Source of the DNA: Trochalopteron elliotii
Lineage: Eukaryota; Chordata; Aves; Passeriformes; Leiothrichidae
NCBI GenBank assembly: GCA_024734555.1
Contig: JANPWX010000548.1
Span: 1,878,482-1,942,481 of the forward strand
Direction: 5' to 3'
Length of the DNA stretch: 64,000 bases
This document shows positions 27,710-39,300 of the stretch, piece by piece. The position numbers were made by a program, and so were the translations under genes. How positions within the stretch are numbered: position 1 is the first letter of the stretch; each line of letters opens with the position of its first letter. The notes beneath the pieces were generated by a model that had not been told where the DNA came from, searched no databases, and worked only from the letters and a program-made list of their open reading frames with translations.

Positions 27710-28120
27710 GTAAGACATGAAGTTTTTACTGTGAAAACCATTGAATCCCTGATGCTGTTGATAGCTGGGGGATGTGAATTGTGTTTCTACTCATGTGCAA
27801 CTGATTTTTCAATATCTGTCATCCTGATGGATGATGATGATGGTGATGATGATGCAGATGAAGTCCTCAAAATAACCTCACACCACCAGACTACTCACTG
27901 ATCACCAAACTGACTTTCTTGCCTTACTGCATAACTGTAAAGCAGGCTCCAGCTGTTGTAGTAACCCTTGACCCAACCTTTCTGTGCTTTTTGCTTGCAC
28001 TAATAAACTCTCACCTGAGACAGAGCAACAGTGAAGAGTCTTTGTTTTAACTTTTGGTGAGCCCTGAAGTGCTCAGGATCATATGATTGGATCATAATGG
28101 GTCCCTTTCAATACCCCATT

Positions 28121-28168
28121 CTCTTCTCTTCTCTTCTCTTCTCTTCTCTTCTCTTCTCTTCTCTTCTC
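28121..28168. repeat. (TTCTC)n pentanucleotide array, left edge
   Basis: Pure TTCTC pentamers run directly into the sequence gap. The right side of the gap has a related (TTCCC)n array, so the missing sequence is probably one long pyrimidine tract with changing units. The strand asymmetry is complete: C and T only on +, A and G only on -. Confidence 0.95.
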
Positions 28169-28564
28169 NNNNNNNNNNNNNNNNNNNNNNNNNNNNNNNN
28201 NNNNNNNNNNNNNNNNNNNNNNNNNNNNNNNNNNNNNNNNNNNNNNNNNNNNNNNNNNNNNNNNNNNNNNNNNNNNNNNNNNNNNNNNNNNNNNNNNNNN
28301 NNNNNNNNNNNNNNNNNNNNNNNNNNNNNNNNNNNNNNNNNNNNNNNNNNNNNNNNNNNNNNNNNNNNNNNNNNNNNNNNNNNNNNNNNNNNNNNNNNNN
28401 NNNNNNNNNNNNNNNNNNNNNNNNNNNNNNNNNNNNNNNNNNNNNNNNNNNNNNNNNNNNNNNNNNNNNNNNNNNNNNNNNNNNNNNNNNNNNNNNNNNN
28501 NNNNNNNNNNNNNNNNNNNNNNNNNNNNNNNNNNNNNNNNNNNNNNNNNNNNNNNNNNNNNNNN
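28169..28564. other. Assembly gap of 396 N
   Basis: An unbroken run of N between two pyrimidine-rich pentamer arrays. The true length is unknown; long homopyrimidine arrays commonly break assemblies. Confidence 0.99.
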
Positions 28565-28575
28565 TGTAAATCCAG

Positions 28576-28620
28576 ACCCTTCCCTTCCCTTCCCTCCCCT
28601 TCCCTTCCCTTCCCTTCCCG
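28576..28620. repeat. (TTCCC)n pentanucleotide array, right edge
   Basis: TTCCC pentamers with small interruptions, starting just after the gap and ending at CCCGTGTAG. The unit differs from the left edge by one T-to-C change. Confidence 0.9.
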
Positions 28621-30685
28621 TGTAGTCCAGTCTATCTTAAAATTATTGGTATTATGCACCAGTTGGTGGCAGTTGAAGTCCTAATTTAGGTATTAAATAA
28701 GATCATCATTGACCACACTGAGGACATTCCAGGGAAATTCAGACACATGATATAATCTAAAGGGATTTACAAAAGAAGAGCAGGGACAGTTTGGCTGTGC
28801 TGTGGAGTTCTTACACAGGAGGATATTTGCTCTTAATTCTATTTCTTCTGACTGCCACTAGCACATGTTAATTATCTACTGAAAATAATAGAGTCTGAGC
28901 AAGACTAAGACTGCTAAGTCAATTTACAGTGATAAAGGTATTTAGGCATGAAGTTTAAAGTGATGAAAGGTTGCACTTCTTTCCTAGATATGCATGGCTT
29001 GTGTAATCCAGCATCACTCTAGTGTTGAGCACCAGGTCTATACAGGAAACATCTTTTTCTTGGATGAATTTCTCCTGTCTTTGGGTGCCTCTAATAAGGG
29101 AAACTATGGGTGCCATTCCCAATAGGTAGAAAAAAAAATCAAATTTTTGGAGTAATGATGTAAAATTGGACCGGGTGAGATTTTTAAATGTGCATTTTGT
29201 TTGTTTGTTATTTTAGTTCACAAATACCTCACGTGTCCTCTGGTTTCAGTTTCTCTTGATGGTATTGTGCATAATCACTGTATTGTTTGTGTGTAACCAT
29301 GCTGTCCTACTGAAAAAAACATGATTTTTTTATAAACTAGGAAGCTACTTAAAAAAATGATGCATTCTGATTTGTGACAGCAAACCAGCAATCTTCTGCT
29401 GTTCTAATCAGTATGCAGGTTATGGAAAGGGGGGAAAAGAGAGGAAATGATGAGCTAATAATATCAGCTAAGTGCTGATTTTTACAGTAGACCTATTATG
29501 ACTAACATTCCTGCAGACTGGAGTTGTTTGTGGAACTTCACAATAACAGACAGCATTTGTACCAGCATCCACCTGGTGTAGCAGAGACTCTTACCTTGGG
29601 CTTGGAATATTTGTGGCTTGCCTGCAAGCAAGTGCAGTCTTGCTCTTTTTTTCTTTTTTTTTTTTTTAATTTTTATTTTTAATTTTTTAAATTTTATTTT
29701 AACAGTAGCATAGTAGCTTTATCCCATTCTGTAACTAATTCGCATTTTTAAAAACGTGTTGTTCAAAAATGGCATAAGAGCAGTTCTGCAGGGGTTCAGA
29801 ATGTGAGTACCCTTTTCAGAATGTGAGTACCTAGAACACTTAGACTTCTCCTCAAGCTGGCTAAAACAGCTTTGCACTGCAGCATGCAAAATTCTGACTC
29901 GTGGGAGATGAATGTTACACGGATGAGTCAGCTTGAAAGGATTCGTGGGATTCTTGTTTCAGGAAACTTACTAGATGGGCGGGAGCTCAGGCAATTACTT
30001 GTTACTTAGCCTTGCTCCTGAAAGTGCTGGCACATGCCTGTTTCGGGTGTCTTTAGAGTTACATCCTGCCAAAATAGAAACAAAGACAATAAACGGAAAA
30101 TCTTTGAAGTTCCACATTCCATCTGTTTATTTTTAACTCGCTCCCCTGTGCTGCTTTGAATGCATCTTTTCCACCCTGAAATGAACTCTGAGAGTCTCAA
30201 GGGCGTGTGACCCTCGGATGGAGGATCTCTGGGTGGAAAATTACCATGTTTGCTTTTCCTCTGGGTGACTTTCTTCTCTCCTCCACAAATTCTCACAAGC
30301 AGCATTTAAATTCTTGTTTTCTGGAACTCAAAATGTCCCTGGCTCTGACTTTATAATTGTCTGTTTCAGCCCAGTTTTTTTTCTTACCTGTTACTCGCTG
30401 GTCCTGTGTGCTGAAAATAAGATCAGTAATTAATCAGTGAACTTTCCATGTGGAATAAAAATGGTGAAGAGCCAGGAGAGTTGGGAAGTGGCTTTGCAGT
30501 GGTGTCCATGTGAGGTGTAACCATGCCCTTCTCCTGGTGCACAGCCTGTGGCATCCTTAGCTGGACAGCTCTACCCCAGAGGCAGTGCTTCCAGCAGATG
30601 CATCAATTTAAAAGGTAACACACCCAGAAACAAGTGCAGGGGATGAAGCACTCCTTGTGGATGCCCTTGGCTGCTCTCCCACTTG

Positions 30686-31133
30686 TGATGCCTTGGGAAG
30701 GCTGACCTGAAACAGAGACTGGACAGGGCTAGAGAATAAAGCAAGGATTTATTGAAAGGCCTCCAGGATCCACCCTGGGCAGGACAAGAGCCTGACCAGG
30801 GCTACACCCAAGGTGGACTAAGAATGGTCACAAAATGGACAAACGGTCACAAGATCTTATATTTTTATAAGTTCATGTCCATTTGCATATTGGGGTTTAA
30901 TTGTCCAATTACAGCTCCAGGTTGTGAGGTTCCATCCTTCTTGCTTTTCTTCTTCAGTCCACTGTTGTTTGTGCTTTTGGACATGAAAGTTGTCCGTGGT
31001 CTTCATCAGGAAAAGGATTTGTTTTGTTTCCCTGCTCTGTGCAGAGCTGAGTGACACTGAATGTGAGGCTCAGAACTGCACCCCTGGGCAGCACAGAATC
31101 TGAAAAACATGAAAGCTCAAACTTAAGGCATCA
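30686..31133 (-). mobile_element. Solo LTR of an endogenous retrovirus, copy 3
   Basis: A 448-bp element with TGATGCC and GGCATCA ends, in the same orientation as copy 1 and inverted relative to copy 2. On the minus strand an AATAAA signal (TTTATT at 30748-30753 on +) sits near the 3' end. The flanks (CTTG and CCCA) do not form a clear target-site duplication, so it is either old or rearranged at one edge. No internal retroviral genes are adjacent. Confidence 0.8.
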
Positions 31134-33254
31134 CCCAGAGTGCAGAACACAGATGCTGAGGGACCCACAGAGCCATTGTGGGGTGACAAAGCTGCCACAC
31201 GTCCTGTGGAACAGTCTGTCAGTGCCCTGCTTCCTGCTGACACTCCAAATATCTCAGATGGACACCAGGAGCCAGCCCTGGAGATGGAACAGGAGACCTG
31301 GCCATGCTTGCTTGCTGCTGTAGTGCAGCTTCCCTCTTTAATGTTAGAATAATTTAGTTTGGTCATACTTAAAATACTGCAGGGCCTGCGTTTTATTCTG
31401 TGTATGGAACAAGGAGGTGAAAAGTGACCGGGGGTGGGGGAGAAGGGGAGGATGGCTCCCCAGAGGATCGTACAGATCATTATTCCTGCTTCCTACTTTT
31501 TCCTGAAAGCTTAGATGCACAGGGAGGGTGGGGGAGTCTGGCTGCTGTTAGCAACCCTTTAGCGATGATGGATTTCTCATGTGTTTGTTTACACTGAAAA
31601 GTTCAAAAAGTGAATGGTTCTGTCTCTAAAGCTGTCACTCGCTTTGCTTTGTTTTGTTTGTGAAAGGGAACATGGAAATTAATTCCATGTTCCTCACTAA
31701 CTTTCAGTACCTCTTAGGGACAGATTAAAACGCAGATTCCTCAGCTCAAGTCCTCCAGCACGCTGTGTCAAATGCCTAAACTCAAAATGTAGGCACTGAT
31801 CCCTCATGTGTCAGTGGAAAGAGAACAGAAACATTTCAGAGGCAGCTATACATGTGCTGTGGTTGCAGAGCTGGCTGTGCATTTGTTTCCCTTGGTGCTT
31901 TCTAAATTCATCCTCAGATTTCAGGCTCCTGCTCCTGGGAATATAATCACTGAGGCTCAGAGTTACATCAGTGTGGATGGCAACCGTATGTGACCTCTGG
32001 GATCCAGAGGCTTTGGCACTTGATGTTTTTTCCCTCACAAGTGTGGCTGGGTTGGGAGGGCTGCCTGTCCTTTCAACAACTGCTGCATCTTTTACAACGG
32101 GGGGAAAAAAGGAATTAGAAATGGAAAATTTTAATTATCTACAAATTTCTGTTGTGGTACCTTCATTTCTTGTTTTCTATCCTGTACACTTACATTATTT
32201 GGGCATCTGTAACCTCCCCCCTCCACACACACTCCCACTCAGGCAGTAAATGCTAAATGCCAGAGATTTTGTCTGGCTGCTGCTGCATTTATCTCCTCTT
32301 TGCTGTGGATGACAAAACAGACGAATGGGAGTTGTGATTTCAAGTGTTAATGGCTGGTAGATTGGGTATGGCTCTTAATCTGGAAGTATTTATGGGATGT
32401 GCACCAAAAGTCATGGATTTCTTAACATCCTTTATAGCATCACACCCTAAACACAGAGCAGGCAGTGCTCTCCCAATAAACAGTTTAGTAACTGGGGAGG
32501 ACTCCTGAATTTTTCCAAAAAAAATCAGACTTGCCACGATATCTTCTGATGGTGGAAGAGGTTAACTGCAGGTTTTAAAAAATTATTGCTAAATTGGCAA
32601 TGTGCTTCCAAACAAGCACATTGTCAGTAGTTGTTTATGCAAAACAAACATTTTAGGCATGTAAAGATTTAACTCGTTGTTATTTCATGTTGTAACTGGA
32701 AGTAAAATATTCATATGCTCAGTATGATAGGGCCTTGAAATTGAAAATTATTAACTGTGTCCTTAAATTCTAAGATAAGGGGAAAATTCCCTTTGGTAAC
32801 TCTTGAGTGCAGTAGGACACACATATTTCAAACTACAGCTTCACCTACATCTTTGCATGACTGCATTTTCTTTTTTTTAACATCATCAGTCACATGAAGG
32901 AATTTTTCGCAGCAAAATGACTTTTTCTGCCCTAAACTCTACATGAACTATGAGGAACTCGAATGTTCTTCCATACTTTGTCATTTGCATGTTTTGTTTT
33001 AAATAAGAATAAATTTTCCCCTTAATAATATTGAGATAGGTCAGATTACCCACAAAAGAGAACATACTTCATTTTCCTGCGTTTAAAAATACCAACTCTT
33101 AGGGTCATAGCTTTATGTTGATTGTATTAAATGGGTTGTCTAAAAATACGTGTTCCCTGAAAGCAATTATTGATTTAATGTAGATTGGGTTTTACTCAGG
33201 GGATTTATCCTCAGCATGTGTTGTAATTTCCCAGCAGTGTTATTCCCTTTTAAA

Positions 33255-33395
33255 AGAGTGGAAGATAATGGGACGAGGTGTGGCCTTAAGAGGTCACCCA
33301 GTCCATCCTTCTGCCCTAAAGCAGGATCAACTGTGCTTAAGGCATTCCCAACAGATGTTTGTCTAACCCCAGCATGTCTTGCAGACAGAGAAGCA
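33255..33395 (-). mobile_element. Old CR1/L3-type LINE fragment (probable)
   Basis: The stretch containing AGGTCACCCAGTCCATCC, CTGCCCTAAAGCAGGATCAA and ACAGATGTTTGTCTAACC has the spacing and wording of the reverse complement of ancient amniote CR1/L3 3' regions as I recall them. It is much more diverged than the CR1 pieces at 48216-48484 and 63399-63447. The edges are approximate. Confidence 0.5.
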
Positions 33396-36321
33396 AGATT
33401 GCAAATAATGAAAAGGAATATGTGGGATATGTTCCCTGTGTGGTTTTCCTTGTTAGCTCCATCAGAGGGAGAAACATAAATTGAGATATCCAGACAGGTC
33501 AGTCTGGGCCTTTCCTATTGACTGAAAACTCAAACCTTTCAGTTCTGTTATGTTCTGAATAAAACATGGAGCGAGCTGCAGCAGCACAGATACTGAACCT
33601 GTGCTCCTCCACTCTAACAGTGAGAGTTTAGCTCCCTGTCACAGCCAGCTCTGTCATTTTAATTCTGTTCAGCATACATTCATTACAAACTTGTCCCAAT
33701 TCCTTCATCTGCTCCCGAGTAAAATGAGCAACTTTTCAGCATTACTGAATAACAGAAAAATTGGTTTGATGGATTCATAATGCTGAACTTGGTTCATAGA
33801 ATTGTCATCCCCCTTGAACCTGCTAAGTCACAAGTTTATTACTGTGGCTCTTGACAAAGTTGCCACCAGTATGGCAGTAAATAGTTCATGGGTTTGGATA
33901 TTGTAGTCAAGAATATTTAACCACTTCAGACATGTCTGGAACTGTTTTATATTTAATAGCTGCAAGCAGAAGTCTAATGTAACCAAGACGTCGTGTGTAA
34001 AAGTCTTGGAGAAAATTCAGATGAAATCTGAAAAATGCAAATGTGTGATGATGAATGTTCTATATAGTGAACATTACCAACATTTCCATCCCAGATATAT
34101 TGCTGTGCATTTAGCAGCTCTGTTGACAGATGGGATGGATTAATGATAAGTAAACAATCAGAGATTAAAGATAAATTATAAGGAGCAATTATAACTGTAG
34201 ATGGTGTTTTCTGCTTCTTCCAGTGCTCAGTTTCACGGAGGTTAGAGGGGCTTTCCCCCTCACCCTCCACCCGGTTTTGTTCTCCTCCTGATCACCGTAT
34301 CTCTGACAGGAGCTGCTTCCAGGGTGAAGAACCCTGGGCACAGAACTGCTAATGAGCAATTTAGTCAGTGAGGAGATAGACCTGCAACACAGCAAAAAGC
34401 CGGAATAACAATGGGCTTGCACTCCTCCACCCCCTCCCCAGTTCCCTGTTGTGGTTTCTGTCCCTCCTCTGCTAATTAGGCTTCCCTGAGTGCAAAATTA
34501 ACGTCAATAATAAAGTGTATTCCTTGCTTAGGGAAAACCTCCTGGCCTCTCCCTGCTGTTTGCTCATGTCCTGTCATGTCCCATGCTGTCAGTGATCCAG
34601 CAGACACCAAATACTGCATTGCCATCTCTGGTATTCCCAGTGTCAGTAAGTTTGATATGGATAAGTGTTTTCAGTGTGCTGGGGACAGAAAAATTCCTCT
34701 GGGCAAAACCATTTTCTGGACGTTCAAATAAAATGTATTGGTGTTATGAATTAAATATTCAAACCCATGCCAAGCATTGCTGAAACTTGTTTAAACTAGA
34801 TATGAATTGTAAGCTATATTTTACCTTAGATTTGAGGCTTAGCCTTAATATAGGCAAATTTCAGTGGCTCTAGTTTGAAAGACTAGTTTAAAGACTAAAG
34901 TCCACTGCAATGACTCTGAAGAAGGTTTTTAGGACCTAAGACAGACTCACGCTCAGCTTTAGGTGCAGCTGTCCCAAAAGAAATTATTTGTTGGGCAGTT
35001 CTCAGAATAAAGAGGGGGCTTGGTCCCACCTGGAAGTGGATTTTGTGGATGGTAGTACAGCCCAAGATGCTGTGTTTGAATAAATACAAACCTAATCTGC
35101 AGGGACCCCAGAGCTGGTCACTGACTCTCTCCTCCATCAAGTATTCTGTGTGTAAAACTTGGGCAGAGAAGCAGAGAGAGACTTCTCAGATTTCTGGAGA
35201 TTACTTAAAATCCAATCCATGCTTGGCCGTACAGGAGCCGTTTTAAGCATCTTTTCCAGCTCCAGTCTAAAGGGGGACTTGGAATTTCTGAAATGTAACC
35301 TGTCACTGCTAAGCTGTGGCAAAGCTCTGAGCCATCCCTCCCTGTGCAGCTCTGCACTGAGCAGCCAGCACTTGGCAGTGTGTTTTCTGTGCCCTGCTTT
35401 GTTTGGGATTATTTCATGTCAAGTGAACACTGTACAATTCTACATCCAGCTTGAAACAGATGTTTCTTTCCATATTCCCATGCCCAAGCATGGAAAGTGA
35501 GTGAGAGAACAAGGTTAACCTATTTCATCTCCTACAAACCTCAGTGTGGAAAACTGAGGCCCACAAAGTGAAAAATACTTAAAATAACTCCTCCTTCTCG
35601 CAGTTAGTCATCTCTGATTCCATTTTTTTTTTCTATCTTATCTTTAATGGGTGGAGAAAGAGCTCACACCAAGGTTTATAGCTGAGATGCACTGAAATCA
35701 AAGACTGCAATTAAATGAGCTCATCGGGTGTGGATGGTGGCACAGCAGCATCCCACATTGGGCAGGGTGAGCCCTTTGACCTTTTGGTGAGAACCAACTG
35801 AGCTGATTAGATGGAGAAAACATTCAGCAGATGGGCTCCTTCTTAATCATCTGCTACACCCTCGAGTACAGCCAGATAGCAGCACTTACTGTAGTCTCTG
35901 AGAAGCAGAAACAAAAAGCCTTTCTTTGAGGTGCTGTGTGTTTTCCCAGAATGATTCTTTTCCCACCATTTCCCCCCTTTTTCCAGTATGATTTTTTCCA
36001 CCCGTTTTCCCCCTGTTGCTCCTTTAGTCTGTCAGTTGTGTGTCCCCACTCCCCACATTCAACTAAGTTTTTGGAATGGTTAAAATGCATGCCATGAGCG
36101 CGGTGGCTCTCAGGTAAGATTGGGAACATACTTCTCAGAGTAATAAGCATTTAAATCACCGTGTCTGATGGTTTAACCCCTGAAAGCAGATTATCAGCTT
36201 CTCAGTGCACGCACTGCATGGCTTTGAAGCATCGGGCGGCACAAAACGGTTTCAATTCTTTGCTTCTTATTCTTTGCCTCTTTGTTGACATGAAACAAAT
36301 AAACGTTTCCGTTGTTGGCAG

Positions 36322-39300
36322 CATCGGTAATGAAGGCATCAATAGCCACAGTGCTGAAGAGCTATCCAGCCCAAATTCCAGCCCAAATTCCAGCCCGGTG
36401 TCTCCAGAGGGGACGGGACAGAACACTGCCTTGCAAGAGCAAGGAGGACGGACACACTCTGATTTCTCTGAACGCTCTGCTGAAGCAAGGGAGAGAAGCC
36501 TGCCTGTCACAGACCGTGCCAAAGAACCTGTCACAGGCAGCAGTGACAAATTACACACCCGGGACTGCGACAGAGCACAGCCAGGTCCGGGGAGTGACAA
36601 AGGAGAGGGATTAGCACACGCCCAACCCGCGGACAATACTGCTGCCTCCTCCACCAAAATCGGGGGGAATGAGCCCAAAACGCCACGCCTGGAGCCCAGC
36701 CCTGCAGCAGCACTCACAGAAATGCAAAGAGACACACAAAGGAGCTGGGGTGAATTAGGATGGCCCCGGCAGGACGAGCAGCTGGGTGGCATGAAGGAGC
36801 CAAATGCCAGCACCCTTCCCCAGGGTGAAGCAGCAGGAGATGGTTTTAGTGCCCAGGAGGAGCCAGGAGTTTTGGAAGTAGGTCAGCTGCAGGCAGCAAT
36901 GCAGCAAGGTAGACAGAACACAGATGGTGGAGAGGGTCTGCTAATGAAAAAGGAAACCTTAATCCCAAATTATCCAGCAACAGGAGGCTCAGACAGTGAA
37001 AAATTTGGAGCAATTGTGAATGCTCAGGGCTTCACTGAGGTCTGTAATCTACAGATGGGGGCTGAAACAACAGCTAAAGGGAATGAGGCAAATCCAGCTC
37101 TATCTGGAAGCAAATGGAAGCAATCAGAACCCTGTGCTTTAATGTCAGAGTTGCCTTCTAGCCCTCAAAATCCCTTCCTGGTACCAAAGCCTGAAGAGCC
37201 TTCGAGGGAAAATGTGCCTGGGAATGGCTCTCAAGATCCAGCGAGGAGTGAAGCAGTGAAAACAGCCTCTGAAAAAAACAAACCCCTTTTTCAAAGAGAG
37301 CTTCAAAAGGAGGATGAGCTTGTTAGTGCTGAGCATTTCAGTGTGCCTTTATCATTTGAGAGGGAGGAAGAAGAAAAATCAGCTGTCACAACTGAAAGCC
37401 CAAAAGAAGCCAATAGCAATGAAATTATAAAAGCTGATGATGTGTCTAGAGAAAGCACCACACTTTCTGAAACAGAAAGCATTATCAGTCCCACCAAGGA
37501 AAATTCAGTGGGAGATAAAAGATTATTACTGGAAGAATATGCATTAAGTACATCTTTGAGCAGATCCACAGAGCTGTATCAAAAAGAAACGGGGGTGGAT
37601 GTAACAGGAAATAAAAATGGAATCAAAACAGAGGATGCACGAGTGTCAGAAACCAGTGAATTACCTGAGGGCTCAAGTGAGGCAGGAAGACAATTTTTGA
37701 GCTCTGTTAGTAGCTACCACCAGGAGATGGAAAACACCCACTTGGAACATGACCCTGAAAAACTCAGTCTTTGTGAAAACCCTTCAACAGGTGACCTGGG
37801 GGAAAAAGGTGGGGGAAACCCTCTGAATTTAGACAGTAACTTTAAATTGCCCAAAGGCAATTCCCAATCTCGTGGTTGTAAGCCTGAACAACAAATGAGC
37901 AAAGAGAAAACAGCTGCCCCAGATGGCCTGGAGAAGTTGGCAAGGGAGGAATGCCCACGGAGTTTTGATTGCTTTAACACTGAGGCAGAAGGCAAAACTT
38001 GGGACCAGTCAGGCTGTGACAGCACTGAAAAGGTTTGTTTGGATGGTGCACACAGTTCACTGCTCCTCCACCCTGGGAAAAATCATATTAAGCAGAGTAA
38101 GCAGGTTGAGTCCTGGGAAAAGGCTTTTGTTAGAGAAACTGTGCTGGAATCTGAATGCAAAGCTGAGAGTCAAGAAAAGCCTGAGAGCTCCAGCAAGTCA
38201 AGAGAAAGTGCAAAAGTGCCCGAATTAAAACTCAATCTCCAGGCCTTAAATGAGTTGGCAGGGACTAGGGGACAAACCAAGGAGGCCTTGCAGGCTCTGG
38301 AAACCAAAGAACAGAACAGTCCCATCACCAAAGCACCTCACAGAGATCCAGAGCAGGAACCTGCAGCTGCACACAGCAGTGCTCGGGATGGAAATCAAAA
38401 TGAGGGTGTTCAACAAGAGAAGCACCAAACTGCAGTGAAAAATTCCGTGGAGGATGAAGATTTGGCTCAGAAAAATAAATGTAAATCGGATGTGCAAGCT
38501 CAGCTGGAGCAAGTGGCTGCAGAAAGTCACAGAAATACACAGATGGCTCGTTCAGAACCCCCCAAAACTGCAGTCAGCACTTCAGGACTTACTGATCACC
38601 AAGCTCACATGGAGGAAAGGGGTGACAGCCACGTCACTGCAGACAGCTGCTCCCCTGAGAGGGACACGTGCAGCTCTCTGGAGGTCCTGGAGTGCAGTGT
38701 CCCAGAGGGGCAGGAAAATGAAGGTGTCCCAGCAGCTCCTCCCCAAGCAGAGCGAGCAGAGCAGTCACTGTCTGCTGGTGGTGGCAGTGGCTGGAGCTCA
38801 AATACAGATCTTGACCAGCAGGAGCACCAGAGCAGCCTGACAGCTGTCAGGAGAGCAGACGATCAGCAGCACAAAGGAAGGGCACCACAGCCTGAGCGGC
38901 TGGACAGAGATAATCACAGCAACTCACCACAAACACCTCTGGACCTTTCAAACAACCCTGACAAACAATCCCCTGTGCCAGCACCGCCCCAGTGTGGCTC
39001 TGGCAGGCCAAAGGAAGAGGACAAGGATGACAGCAATGCTGAGGACGGGAGCAAACAGGGGGAAAACACTTCTGGTGTGACCGTGCTTAATTTGCGAGAT
39101 TGCAGCGAGCAAAACAAAACCCATCCGAAGGCAGAAGGAAAGTGCTGCAGTCAGCAAAACCCCAGCAAGCCCGAGCAGGGTGATAATTCTTTGATCTCAG
39201 CAAGGCAGCATGAAGCAGCATGTCAGAGAGACACGTTTTGTAGAGAACTTGAAAAGAATGAGCAGCCGGGCAGCGTGTGCAGGAGAGAGGATAATACTGG

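Larger units (their letters stand above)
27710..36321 (+). other. TACC2: TACC2 intron before the giant exon
   Basis: An 8.6-kb intron from donor GTAAGA to acceptor GTTGGCAG, with a pyrimidine-rich stretch upstream of the acceptor. It contains a GAT-rich tract (27827-27860), the CT-rich array with the sequence gap (28121-28620), an LTR (30686-31133) and an old CR1-like fragment (33255-33395). I see no further exon. Confidence 0.75.

Noticed and set aside
28121..28620. CRISPR-like or satellite array
   Set aside because: Five-base units without spacers in a vertebrate intron; a simple repeat.
28087..28684. Long open frames across the N run
   Set aside because: N translates as unknown residues; there is no coding evidence.
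36161..36321. Upstream extension of the long open frame, including an in-frame ATG at 36290
   Set aside because: The spliced frame, the acceptor at 36321 and the match at the SSIG junction show that this is intron. The stretch is a pyrimidine-rich acceptor region that happens to lack stops.
36202..36813. 203-codon open frame on the minus strand
   Set aside because: Antisense to the start of the giant exon and across its acceptor; a composition effect.
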